From contig CAJWIW010000009.1 of the NCBI GenBank assembly GCA_913041865.1, forward strand, positions 1 to 20,684: DNA of 20,684 nucleotides, read 5' to 3'. The translations under genes were made by a program, and so were the position numbers. Shown here in pieces: positions 8,296 to 16,466 of the stretch. Source of the stretch: an uncultured Gammaproteobacteria bacterium (GTDB taxonomy: Bacteria; Pseudomonadota; Gammaproteobacteria; GCA-002705445; GCA-002716945). Positions within the stretch are counted from its first letter, which is position 1, and each line of letters begins with the position of its first letter. A model generated the notes under the pieces. It was given only the letters and a program-made list of their open reading frames with translations, searched no databases and was not told the origin of the DNA.

Positions 8296-9011
8296 CATCA
8301 AAGAAAAAAACAAAATCAAATATAAGTAGGAATATAACAACAGTCATCCTTTGTGGTGGAATGGGTATGAGGCTTAGACCTCTAACAAATAATATCCCAA
8401 AACCACTGATCAATATAAAAAATAAACCAATCCTGTATTACATAATTAAGCATTTAAAGAAATATCAATGTGATGATTTTATAATTGCTGCTGGATACAA
8501 ATCGAAGAAAATATGTGACTACATGAAGAATAATTTCAAATCTCTTAATTACAAGATTATTGATTCAGGTAATGTAGATATTCTCACAAGGATTAAGGAT
8601 TCTATTAAGCAAACGTCAAAAGATATTATAGTTTGTTATGGTGATACAATATCTAATGTTAATATCGATAATTTAATAGATTTTTACGGCAATATAAATG
8701 ATAAAGTAGTAATATCATCTTTTCCTATCACCATTCCATTCGGAGTGATGGAAATTGATAAGAAAAGTAATGTCATGTCTTTTAAAGAAAAACCTATATT
8801 GAGAGAAGTTATGAATATTGGGTATTATTATATTCCAAGAAATTTGCATAAATATGTCCTTAAGCAAAAAGACATGTTATCGATGCTTGCTAATCTAACA
8901 AAACATAAAAAACTAAGATGTTTTAAACATGATGGTATACATATTACTGTAAATACACTGAATGAATTATCAAATGCTGAACAAAACATACAAGGAATAT
9001 TAAAATCATGA
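8292..9011 (+). CDS. Sugar-1-phosphate nucleotidyltransferase, RfbF-like (glucose-1-phosphate cytidylyltransferase type)
   Basis: An NTP_transferase-fold enzyme that activates a sugar 1-phosphate with an NTP. The loop LCGGMGMRLRPLTNNIPKP (20-38) is the family signature, but the usual Thr before Arg (GxGTR) is Met. Other features are the metal-site GD (117-118) and KEKP (165-168). IIDSGNVDILTRI and the PFGVMEID segment resemble glucose-1-phosphate cytidylyltransferase (RfbF) more than RmlA or GalU. Length 239 aa is close to RfbF (about 257). The start overlaps the upstream stop (ATGA), and its own stop overlaps the SQD1-like gene (ATGA), so it probably makes the NDP-sugar used by that enzyme. 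Nucleotide preference (CTP or UTP) is not resolved. Confidence 0.8.
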   Translation: MTSKKKTKSNISRNITTVILCGGMGMRLRPLTNNIPKPLINIKNKPILYYIIKHLKKYQCDDFIIAAGYKSKKICDYMKNNFKSLNYKIIDSGNVDILTRIKDSIKQTSKDIIVCYGDTISNVNIDNLIDFYGNINDKVVISSFPITIPFGVMEIDKKSNVMSFKEKPILREVMNIGYYYIPRNLHKYVLKQKDMLSMLANLTKHKKLRCFKHDGIHITVNTLNELSNAEQNIQGILKS

Positions 9012-10150
9012 AAATTATGATACTTGGTAGCGAGGGATATATGGGCTGGCCTACATCTGTTAATCAATGTAGTCAAGGTCATGAGATATTAATGATAGAT
9101 AATAACATAAAGAAATCATTAATGAGGAATCATAAAAGAAAACCATTAGTGAATCAAAAAAGTATAAATGCCAGGTTACTTTATCTAAAAAAACGATTCA
9201 AAAATAAAGTCACTTTCTCGAATATTGACTGTAGTAACTTAAATAAATTAGAGAGTGTATTTAAAAAGTTTAAACCAGATACTGTGATTCATTATGCAGA
9301 GCTACCATCAGCTCCATACTCCATGATAGGTAGTAAAGAAGGATGGCTAACACTTGAAAATAATCTGAAAAGCACATTCAATTTAATATCGTGTGTTAAA
9401 AAATATAATAAAGATTGTCATATAATTAAATTAGGCACAATGGGTGAATATGGGACTCCTAACATTGATATAGAGGAAGGATGGTTATCAGTTAAGCATA
9501 ATAAACGAATAGATAAATTTATGTATCCTAGACAGGGATCAAGTCTTTATCATACCTCTAAAATTATGGATACGGATCTTTTATGGTTTTATGTTAGATT
9601 GTATGAACTTCGTGTAACAGATCTAATGCAAGGTCCTGTTTATGGTATCTATTACAGCGACAATGATGATTCAAAATATCTTCCAACGTTTTCATATGAT
9701 GATATATTTGGGACAGTTTTAAATAGATTTATAGTTCAAGCAGTTGTTGGGATACCTCTAACTATTTATGGAACTGGCCATCAAATCAGAGGATATATTA
9801 ACCTGAAAGATAGTCTTAAATGTATCAACCTAGCAATAAAGAATCCTGCTAAAAAAGGACAGATGGAAATATATAATCAATTTACAGAGCAGTATTCAGT
9901 CAACCAGATTGCAAAAAAAGTACGCAATGCTTTGTCGAGAATTAATATAAATGTAAAGCTACAAAAAATTTCTAATCCTAGGATAGAGAGAAATAAACAT
10001 TATTATAATGCGCGCAATGATAAAATGAAGAAATTAGGACTCCATGCAGAGTTGTTAGATGAATCAACAATTGTTGAAATTGCAGAGTATGTGATGAAGC
10101 ACAAAGCAAATATTGATAAAAAATTTATAAAGCCTAGGATGAAATGGTAA
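9008..10150 (+). CDS. SQD1/SqdB-like UDP-sulfoquinovose synthase homologue (extended SDR)
   Basis: Characterised SQD1 and SqdB enzymes add sulfite to a dehydrated UDP-glucose intermediate to give UDP-sulfoquinovose. The match runs along the chain: LGSEGYMGWPT (6-16, cofactor loop), AELPSAPYSM (97-106), LGTMGEYGT (142-150), QGSSLYHTSK (176-185), TDLMQGPVYG (204-213), FGTVLNRFIVQAVVG (234-248) and NQFTEQYSVN (290-299). Residues expected for catalysis in plant SQD1 are at the equivalent places: T144, Y181, H182 and K185. R261 keeps the substrate Arg of GQTRGY, although here the motif reads HQIRGY. Length 380 aa is normal for the family. No sulfolipid glycosyltransferase (SqdX-like) is visible in the window, so the product may enter a glycan instead of a lipid. 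Homology is firm; sulfonation is inference. Confidence 0.85.
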   Translation: MKIMILGSEGYMGWPTSVNQCSQGHEILMIDNNIKKSLMRNHKRKPLVNQKSINARLLYLKKRFKNKVTFSNIDCSNLNKLESVFKKFKPDTVIHYAELPSAPYSMIGSKEGWLTLENNLKSTFNLISCVKKYNKDCHIIKLGTMGEYGTPNIDIEEGWLSVKHNKRIDKFMYPRQGSSLYHTSKIMDTDLLWFYVRLYELRVTDLMQGPVYGIYYSDNDDSKYLPTFSYDDIFGTVLNRFIVQAVVGIPLTIYGTGHQIRGYINLKDSLKCINLAIKNPAKKGQMEIYNQFTEQYSVNQIAKKVRNALSRININVKLQKISNPRIERNKHYYNARNDKMKKLGLHAELLDESTIVEIAEYVMKHKANIDKKFIKPRMKW

Positions 10151-11124
10151 TGAGAATACTAATTACAGGCGGTTGTGGTTTTGTAGGTAGTAATCTAACA
10201 AAAAGCTTACTTAATATTTCAACTGTTAAAAAAATTATCATTGTAGATGATTTTTCACAATCAAATGCAAAATACATCAAAAGATTTCATCCAATAAAAA
10301 GGATTTATACAAAAAATAACTATGTAAAATCGAAAAATAGAGTAGAGATTATAAGAGCTAGTGTCGACGATTTTGACTTTGCTAAAAAAATTACAAAGAA
10401 CGTTGATTATGTTATTCATTTAGCTGCAGAATCAGGTGTAGATAAATCAATATCACAACCACACAAAAGTTTTCAGATAAATGTGAACGGTGCTATGAAT
10501 TACTTAGAATCAGCGAGAATCAATAAGATTAAGCGGTTTATTTTTGCTTCTAGTGGTGCCGTTTTTGGTGACTCGAAACCACCAATGAAAGAGAATAATG
10601 TCAAAAATCCTATCTCTCCATACGGTTCATCTAAGTTATCTATTGAGAGCTTCTGCGAAACATATTCAAAAGTGTTTAACATGAAGACAACCATTCTGCG
10701 CTTCAGTAATGCATATGGACCTTTTTCAGATCATAAAGAAAGTATAATTGCTAAATTTGTCAAAAATATAAGAGATAATAGAATGCTCAAAATAAATGGT
10801 AGTGCATATATTACAAGAGACTATATATTTATCGAGGATATATGTTGTGCAGTTATTAAATGTTTACATACAAAGAAGTTATGTAACACATATCACGTCG
10901 GGACTGGAAAAGAAACATCAATCAAGGATTTAATAGAGAAAATTAAACAAATATGTCATAAGAAAGGTATACAGATCCCAAAGATTGTTGTTGCTAAAAA
11001 ACGCTTGGGTGATATGACAAAAAATTATACCTCTATATCAAAAATCAAGAAAGAGATTAATTGGAAGCCAGAATTTACACTCACTCATGGATTATCCGAA
11101 ACAATCAATTACTTTTTTAAATAA
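10150..11124 (+). CDS. Extended SDR nucleotide-sugar epimerase/dehydratase (4-epimerase-like)
   Basis: An NAD-dependent sugar nucleotide epimerase/dehydratase, closest in pattern to UDP-glucose/UDP-GlcNAc 4-epimerases. The protein opens with the Rossmann motif ITGGCGFVGSNL, followed by HLAAESGVDKS, FASSGAVFG and the catalytic PYGSSK (Y158, K162 counted from this start). The late RDYIFIEDIC segment and VGTGKETSIKDL are typical of the family. I chose the ATG at 10150 (TAATG overlap with the SQD1-like stop) because it puts the beta-strand right at the N-terminus. An ATG at 10144, two codons earlier, is possible, and an AGGA at 10136-10139 could serve either. Being third in the nucleotidyltransferase/SQD1-like cassette, it may epimerise the same NDP-sugar. 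Specific reaction unknown. Confidence 0.85.
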   Translation: MRILITGGCGFVGSNLTKSLLNISTVKKIIIVDDFSQSNAKYIKRFHPIKRIYTKNNYVKSKNRVEIIRASVDDFDFAKKITKNVDYVIHLAAESGVDKSISQPHKSFQINVNGAMNYLESARINKIKRFIFASSGAVFGDSKPPMKENNVKNPISPYGSSKLSIESFCETYSKVFNMKTTILRFSNAYGPFSDHKESIIAKFVKNIRDNRMLKINGSAYITRDYIFIEDICCAVIKCLHTKKLCNTYHVGTGKETSIKDLIEKIKQICHKKGIQIPKIVVAKKRLGDMTKNYTSISKIKKEINWKPEFTLTHGLSETINYFFK

Positions 11125-11129
11125 CCATT

Positions 11130-12146
11130 GTGACTGATTACTTATCTTATTTTCTACCATTTATTGCTACATACATCGTAACATATGCATTATGTATCAA
11201 GCCATTTGCACTAGCAAAACCATCTAATAGAGGCTTACATTACAAAGATACAGCAACATCTGGAGGTATTGCGATTATGGTTGGCCTACTTATATTCCAT
11301 TTCTTTTCTCAATTTCCGCTAGTTATTTTAATTTCACTTTTCCTAATTACAATTATTGGATCTCTTGATGATAAGTATTCACTCTCAAAAATTCAGAGAT
11401 TTAGCCTTCAACTATTATTATCAGTATTGCTAATATATGAAAGCACAGATGTTCACGACAAATCATTAATATATATGTTTTTCTCACTTATAGTCCTTGT
11501 TTACTTTATAAATATGGTGAATTTTATAGATGGTATTGATGGGTTGGTTGCTATGCAGGCTATTTTTGTTTTTATAGCCATATATATGTTATTAGATGTT
11601 CCAGACTTCCTAGGAATGATAGCTGTTATTCTAGGATTTCTTTTTTTTAACAGACCACCAAATGCTAAAATATTTTTAGGTAGCTCGGGAAGTTATCTAA
11701 TTGGTTATTTACTTGGAACTATTACGATTATCTACGGTAGTATCATTGGGACACTTATGATTATATTAATGACAACATTTATTGTTGATTCACTAGTAGT
11801 GATAGTTAGAAGATTTTTTCAAAAATATTTTGAATCAACAAGACTAATTGCTTCAATAAAATATGTTACACAAGCACATTGCACCCATACATACCAAAAT
11901 ATGACGAAAGAATTCAATAGTCACTCAAAATCTCTTTTAGTCATAACATTATATAATTATTTATGGTGCTTACCTGTTGCGTACTTATACTTGAAAAACT
12001 TTACATTTACTACATGGTATGAACTAAAGGATTTAGATGGGGGTGATCCGGTTATATTTTTATTATATATTCTACTTGCATTTGCTCCATATCTAATATT
12101 TTGTATAACAAATCAGTTGAAAAATAGTGCCAAACAATATGAATAA
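11130..12146 (+). CDS. WbpL/WecA-type undecaprenyl-phosphate sugar-1-phosphate transferase (GT4-like), altered GDxGS motif
   Basis: A polytopic enzyme (about 10-11 helices) of the MraY/WecA/WbpL superfamily, which loads the first sugar phosphate onto undecaprenyl phosphate at the cytoplasmic face. Motifs present are D80-D81 in GSLDDKYS, NMVNFIDGIDG (N128-G138, with D134 and D137) and the late QAHCTHTYQ (H250, H253), which is WbpL-like. Where most members have FLGDxGS this one has FLGSSGS (184-188): the metal-binding Asp is Ser185, encoded AGC, so more than one base differs from an Asp codon. Start is GTG, because no ATG occurs in frame before residue 50 and the first helix begins near residue 7. 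It may start glycan synthesis, unless the Asp loss changes its activity. Confidence 0.85.
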   Translation: MTDYLSYFLPFIATYIVTYALCIKPFALAKPSNRGLHYKDTATSGGIAIMVGLLIFHFFSQFPLVILISLFLITIIGSLDDKYSLSKIQRFSLQLLLSVLLIYESTDVHDKSLIYMFFSLIVLVYFINMVNFIDGIDGLVAMQAIFVFIAIYMLLDVPDFLGMIAVILGFLFFNRPPNAKIFLGSSGSYLIGYLLGTITIIYGSIIGTLMIILMTTFIVDSLVVIVRRFFQKYFESTRLIASIKYVTQAHCTHTYQNMTKEFNSHSKSLLVITLYNYLWCLPVAYLYLKNFTFTTWYELKDLDGGDPVIFLLYILLAFAPYLIFCITNQLKNSAKQYE

Positions 12147-13149
12147 AGAAACATATCATTTTATTCGATACAACATACTAGAGTTGAAGATAATCTATAC
12201 TATTTATCATCTATTAGCTAAGATTACAAAAGCGATTAAGAAGAGAATGGACATTAACTCATATCCATATAAATTCAAACATCTTATAAAATCAAAATAC
12301 ATTAAGCTATGTGATAATTATCCAGACGAAAATAAAGATATTCAGGTCAATCTGAACATGAAAGTCAAGCTCGCATCATGTACACATGTCATAAATAGTA
12401 AAGAGGATTTATTCTTAACATTTAATGATCCGGAAGATTATGAAGCTCTTCATCGATTTTTATGGATACGATATCATTTATCAAATAATTCAATAACTTA
12501 TGAAGAATTAGAAAAAATAAATAGTATTATAGTAATATGGTGTAATGAATACCTATATCAAACAAATAGATTTGATAGTCAATTAGTTAATCAACCATAT
12601 ACACTATCAGAAAGAATAGTAAATATAGGTTTCTTCTATACATTTACTAAAACAAAAATGCCAGAAATAGTCAAAGTTGTTCTTGATAAGTCAGCTGATA
12701 CGTTAATTAACAATTTAGAGTTCTATCATGATTCATTTGGAAATCATTTGATTAATAATTTAAGATCAATTCTTACGTATTCTTTGATATTAAATAATCA
12801 GACACTGATAGATATTTTTATAGTAAGTTTTGATGATTATCTTAATCAGTTTATTGAGAATGGCTATACACATGATTTTTCCTCGCATTATCAACTCTTA
12901 CTCTATTACTGGTTATATGATTTATCATATTTTTCAATGCTTTTTCAATCTAAAGAATTATCTGATATCTGCAAAAAATATCGTAATTTAATTTCTAAAA
13001 GTTTAACCACATTTTATAATAATAAATCTCAGAAGTTTACTCTGGTCGGTGACATTTCACCAGATTTAGAACCTGATTACCTTATACCATTAATAGATAG
13101 TAATTTTAGCAAATCAGAAAACAACTCTATCCTGAATCTCTATTCATAA
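12139..13149 (+). CDS. Heparinase II/III-like protein, N-terminal part (split by frameshift)
   Basis: This piece corresponds to the all-alpha toroid of heparinase II/III-like proteins found in polysaccharide clusters. Seen directly are NQPYTLSERIVN (about 151-162), EFYHDSFGNHLINN (about 194-207, the conserved GNHLLxN) and VGDISPDLEPDY near the C-terminus, where the family has GDxSPDxPP. It ends at a TAA at 13147-13149 just where the beta-sandwich should begin; that domain continues in another frame from 13157. No signal peptide is seen, unlike periplasmic heparinases. I prefer the ATG at 12139; a GTG at 12127 lies further inside the upstream gene. In such clusters these proteins may modify or cleave a uronic acid glycan, but their role is not established. 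Confidence 0.7.
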   Translation: MNKETYHFIRYNILELKIIYTIYHLLAKITKAIKKRMDINSYPYKFKHLIKSKYIKLCDNYPDENKDIQVNLNMKVKLASCTHVINSKEDLFLTFNDPEDYEALHRFLWIRYHLSNNSITYEELEKINSIIVIWCNEYLYQTNRFDSQLVNQPYTLSERIVNIGFFYTFTKTKMPEIVKVVLDKSADTLINNLEFYHDSFGNHLINNLRSILTYSLILNNQTLIDIFIVSFDDYLNQFIENGYTHDFSSHYQLLLYYWLYDLSYFSMLFQSKELSDICKKYRNLISKSLTTFYNNKSQKFTLVGDISPDLEPDYLIPLIDSNFSKSENNSILNLYS

Positions 13150-13156
13150 TCAAGAA

Positions 13157-13837
13157 ATGTGGAATAAACTATCGCATGATAAGTGGACTATAATATACCG
13201 ATCTAAAGTATCAGATAAGGCAATATATAATCATGAGCACGCAGATCTTCTCCATTTTATGATCGAATATGATGATATTCAGATTTTGATAGATTCAGGA
13301 AGGTCTAGTTACAAATTTAGTGATGTACATTTTGATGCTTTTAAATCTCAATATCATAACTCTGTAACAATTGACAAGTTATCTTATCAACCTGAATATT
13401 CTAAATACTTTCCTAATGATTATTATCAATCCAATTTTGATGTAGCAGTAAAACAAGATAATGAGATTTTGAAAATTATCTTTAATGGTACAGGATTTAA
13501 TAGAATAGATAGAATGATACAGTTCAGAAGAGAAGTAATACTTACTAATAAATACTTATTGATAACTGATATTTCTATGTCTCCGTATACACACATAATT
13601 GATAATTATTTTCATATATCTAAAGACTTCTTTTATGATTTAGATAATGACATTCTTACGAATAACGTAAATAACCTCACTATCAGATATAGTGGTAAAT
13701 GCAAATTTTTATCACAAGATAATAAACTCACTAATGGTTCTGAAAAATACGGAGAGATTTATAAAAAATCAGTTCTTCATAGTACAGAAAAAATAGATTC
13801 AAACAGAAAAATTATAAATAAATTTGAGATTATGTAA
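13157..13837 (+). CDS. Heparinase II/III-like protein, C-terminal beta domain (split by frameshift)
   Basis: This is the C-terminal half of the same protein, one base out of frame with the preceding piece. NHEHADLLHFMIEYDDIQI matches the family's HGHNDxLSFEL segment. ILIDSGRSSYKF corresponds to its VDPGxYTY, and QYHNSVTID to its HNTVxxD motif. The second frame is open back to 13136 and encodes ISIHNQE before the ATG, so family-like sequence could continue directly from the first frame if one extra base is removed near 13139-13149. The ATG here is probably an internal Met, not a true start. Either the gene is broken, a sequencing or assembly indel exists, or two chains assemble. The first two are likelier. 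Confidence 0.7.
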   Translation: MWNKLSHDKWTIIYRSKVSDKAIYNHEHADLLHFMIEYDDIQILIDSGRSSYKFSDVHFDAFKSQYHNSVTIDKLSYQPEYSKYFPNDYYQSNFDVAVKQDNEILKIIFNGTGFNRIDRMIQFRREVILTNKYLLITDISMSPYTHIIDNYFHISKDFFYDLDNDILTNNVNNLTIRYSGKCKFLSQDNKLTNGSEKYGEIYKKSVLHSTEKIDSNRKIINKFEIM

Positions 13838-15663
13838 TGTGCGGTATTACAGGCCATATAAACTTTAATCATAATAAAATATTATCTAAAGGTACTCTTA
13901 AGTCTATGATTCAAAAAATGGATCATAGAGGGCCAGATAATTCAGGATTTTTTATAGATGATAATGTTCAATTTGGTATGACAAGATTAAGTATAATTGA
14001 CAAAGATACTGGTAATCAACCTATAATCAGTGATGATGGCAATCTAATATTAATTATGAATGGCGAAATCTATAATTATAAGAGCCTTAGATTAGATTTA
14101 GAAAAAGATGGTTATAATTTTAGAACTAAATCCGATACTGAGGTTCTAATGAACTTATACAAAAAATATAACTATGATTGTATCAGACATATTAAAGGAA
14201 TGTTTGCATTCTGTTTATATGATAAATCAAAGAATATAATTTGGATCTCACGCGATCGTTATGGGATTAAACCTTTGTACTATTGCATAGATAATCATTC
14301 ACTAATATTTGGCTCATCCTTAGATTCTATTATTTCATCAAATATTATAAAACCAAATCTCTCGAAAAATAGTATTAATTTATATCTATTCTTATCGTTT
14401 GTACCAACTCCATATACAATTTATGAAAACATATACAAATTGAAACCAGGTCATGAGATCATTTTTTCAGTAAATGATTTCAAGATTAATAAATATTGGA
14501 ATGAAGATAGAGTAGAGTATTATTCAGATACTGCAGATAGTCTTGATAAATTACTAGATTTATCCGTACAAGAACATTCAGTATCAGATAGGCCCATTGG
14601 GACATTTCTCAGTGGCGGCTTGGATAGTACACTCATAACCCTTAAATATAGTAAACATTTTAAAGATTTTCATTGTTATACAGCTATTAGCAAAATGATA
14701 AATCAGTCAGATAAAAAATTTTCTGATCTAGTGACTAACTCACTAAATTTAAAACATACTAAAATCGATATAGATAATATTCAAAATATGGATATTATGG
14801 ATGAACTTATAAACTTTATAGATGAACCTGTATATGATTCATCGATGTTACCAACATATCTAATATCTAAAGTAGCTAAACAACAAGGTATAGATGTGCT
14901 TTTGGCTGGAAATGGAGCAGATGAGATTTTTGGTGGTTATAGTAGACATTATAAAAAATATAGGGACAAAGCTCGTGGCTTTTTAAAGTCTATATCCCTT
15001 AACTTCTTGATAAAACTTAGTAATATTATACCAATAAATATGCATAAATTACTTCAACTCAAGTATAAATATATTGGTTACTCTATCGGATACTCTGGCA
15101 ACTATATGAATAACTATGAATTACTAGGAGAAAAAGAATTAGATAATATTGAAAATTGTCTAGAAGAGTATTTTACTGTCCAATCAAAACCCCGTATAAC
15201 AGATTTTTTTAGTAATATGAAATATGTGGATCAGAAATGCTACCTCGTAGATAATGGTTTAAGTATCTTAGATAAATGCACTATGGCAGCTTCGGTTGAG
15301 GGCAGGGTTCCTTTTCTTGATCATCATTTTTTTGTTTCAGGAGATAGATATTCAAAAAATCATACTTCAACTTTTAGAGACTCGAAAAAGTTTATTAGAG
15401 ATATACTTGCTAATTCAAATTTAGGATTTATGGCAAAAAGAGATAAAGAAGGTTTTAATGTTTCTCATTATAATATAGTTGAGTTAGATCATAACATAAA
15501 ATATATCAAATCTGTAATTTATGATGCAGGGAGTATATTGGAGCAATATTTTAACTTTTCTATTACTTCAAAAATGTTTGATGATGTAAATAGATACAAA
15601 GAAAACATAATGGCACTATATGTTCTATCTAAATGGATTGTTAGTAGGAGAGATGTATTGTGA
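13837..15663 (+). CDS. Asparagine synthetase B-type glutamine-dependent amidotransferase
   Basis: Complete two-domain AsnB-family enzyme. The N-terminal Ntn glutaminase has the nucleophile C2 straight after Met (MCGITG), plus R50, N75-G76-E77 and D101. The synthetase domain has the PP-loop FLSGGLDST (257-265) and a later LAGNGADEIFGGYSRH segment. Length 608 aa is in the family range. In polysaccharide loci, AsnB homologues (for example WbpS-like proteins) are proposed to amidate uronic acids, using glutamine and ATP; the heparinase-like gene beside it fits a uronate-containing glycan. Bona fide asparagine synthesis cannot be excluded from sequence. The start overlaps the preceding stop (TAATG) and the stop overlaps the next start (GTGA). 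Confidence 0.92.
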   Translation: MCGITGHINFNHNKILSKGTLKSMIQKMDHRGPDNSGFFIDDNVQFGMTRLSIIDKDTGNQPIISDDGNLILIMNGEIYNYKSLRLDLEKDGYNFRTKSDTEVLMNLYKKYNYDCIRHIKGMFAFCLYDKSKNIIWISRDRYGIKPLYYCIDNHSLIFGSSLDSIISSNIIKPNLSKNSINLYLFLSFVPTPYTIYENIYKLKPGHEIIFSVNDFKINKYWNEDRVEYYSDTADSLDKLLDLSVQEHSVSDRPIGTFLSGGLDSTLITLKYSKHFKDFHCYTAISKMINQSDKKFSDLVTNSLNLKHTKIDIDNIQNMDIMDELINFIDEPVYDSSMLPTYLISKVAKQQGIDVLLAGNGADEIFGGYSRHYKKYRDKARGFLKSISLNFLIKLSNIIPINMHKLLQLKYKYIGYSIGYSGNYMNNYELLGEKELDNIENCLEEYFTVQSKPRITDFFSNMKYVDQKCYLVDNGLSILDKCTMAASVEGRVPFLDHHFFVSGDRYSKNHTSTFRDSKKFIRDILANSNLGFMAKRDKEGFNVSHYNIVELDHNIKYIKSVIYDAGSILEQYFNFSITSKMFDDVNRYKENIMALYVLSKWIVSRRDVL

Positions 15664-16466
15664 TATCAATAATTTGTCCTTTTTATAATAGCGAAAATCA
15701 TATTATGCGTACTTGTAAATCAATTTATTCTCAGAAAAACTTTAATTCTAAAATCGAGGTAATATATATTGACGATGGTTCTACAGACAAATCATTGACT
15801 CTTGTTCATGATGAAATCGTTAATAATAAGAATGATAAGATTCATTCAAAAGTAATTTCTACAAAACATAGAGGTCCCGGACATGCGAGAAATATAGGTA
15901 TCATTTCAGCAAAATATGACTATATATCATTTTTAGACTCAGATGATATTTGGTATTCTGACAAAATATCCATTCTAGAATCTGAAATAATTGAAAACCC
16001 TCGCTATAACTTATTCGTCCATGATGAGAATTATATAAGACTTAATGGTGACTCAAAAACAATAACACATGGATTATTTCATGGTGCTTTACCGAGTTTT
16101 CTCTATAAGAGAAATATATTATCAACATCTGCAGTAACAATTGAAAAGGGATTAATAATAAATCGGGGTTTTTTTGACGAATGTTTACAATCAAGTCAAG
16201 ATTATGAATTGTGGTTGAGATTGTCAAAAGATCTTAAAATTTTCAAAATTAATAAGGTATTAGGCGAATATCATGAGCATGAGGGTAGTATTACATCAAA
16301 ATATTATCTTTATCGCTTTATTGATCAAGTTAGAATTGCAACAAGGTATAGGCATTATGTAACAGTTAGGACATATATTTATAAATTACTTAAAATTGTT
16401 CTAAGTAAACAATGGGTGTATGGATTAAAAGGCATACTAACTGGTACTAAGTCACATAATCATTAA
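15660..16466 (+). CDS. Family 2 glycosyltransferase
   Basis: A GT-A fold inverting glycosyltransferase. ISIICPFYNSENHIMRT opens the nucleotide-binding fold, YIDDGSTDKS (37-46) holds the uracil/ribose Asp pair, GHARNIG is the usual helix, and FLDSDDIW (91-98) is the DxD metal motif. A late QDYELWLRLS segment matches the catalytic ED/ExW region. It is 268 aa with no membrane anchor. The start is GTG: it overlaps the AsnB stop (GTGA), and a GGAG at 15647-15650 lies 9 nt upstream, which supports this choice. It presumably adds one sugar of the repeat unit. Donor and acceptor are unknown. It is the only clear GT2 in the window. Confidence 0.9.
   Translation: MISIICPFYNSENHIMRTCKSIYSQKNFNSKIEVIYIDDGSTDKSLTLVHDEIVNNKNDKIHSKVISTKHRGPGHARNIGIISAKYDYISFLDSDDIWYSDKISILESEIIENPRYNLFVHDENYIRLNGDSKTITHGLFHGALPSFLYKRNILSTSAVTIEKGLIINRGFFDECLQSSQDYELWLRLSKDLKIFKINKVLGEYHEHEGSITSKYYLYRFIDQVRIATRYRHYVTVRTYIYKLLKIVLSKQWVYGLKGILTGTKSHNH

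Noticed and set aside
8828..9082. An 84-codon minus-strand frame spanning a gene boundary
   Set aside because: It is antisense to the nucleotidyltransferase C-terminus and the SQD1-like Rossmann motif and resembles nothing.
13133..13156. Programmed ribosomal frameshift joining the two heparinase pieces
   Set aside because: No slippery heptamer, long homopolymer or following stem is visible; a simple indel is more likely.
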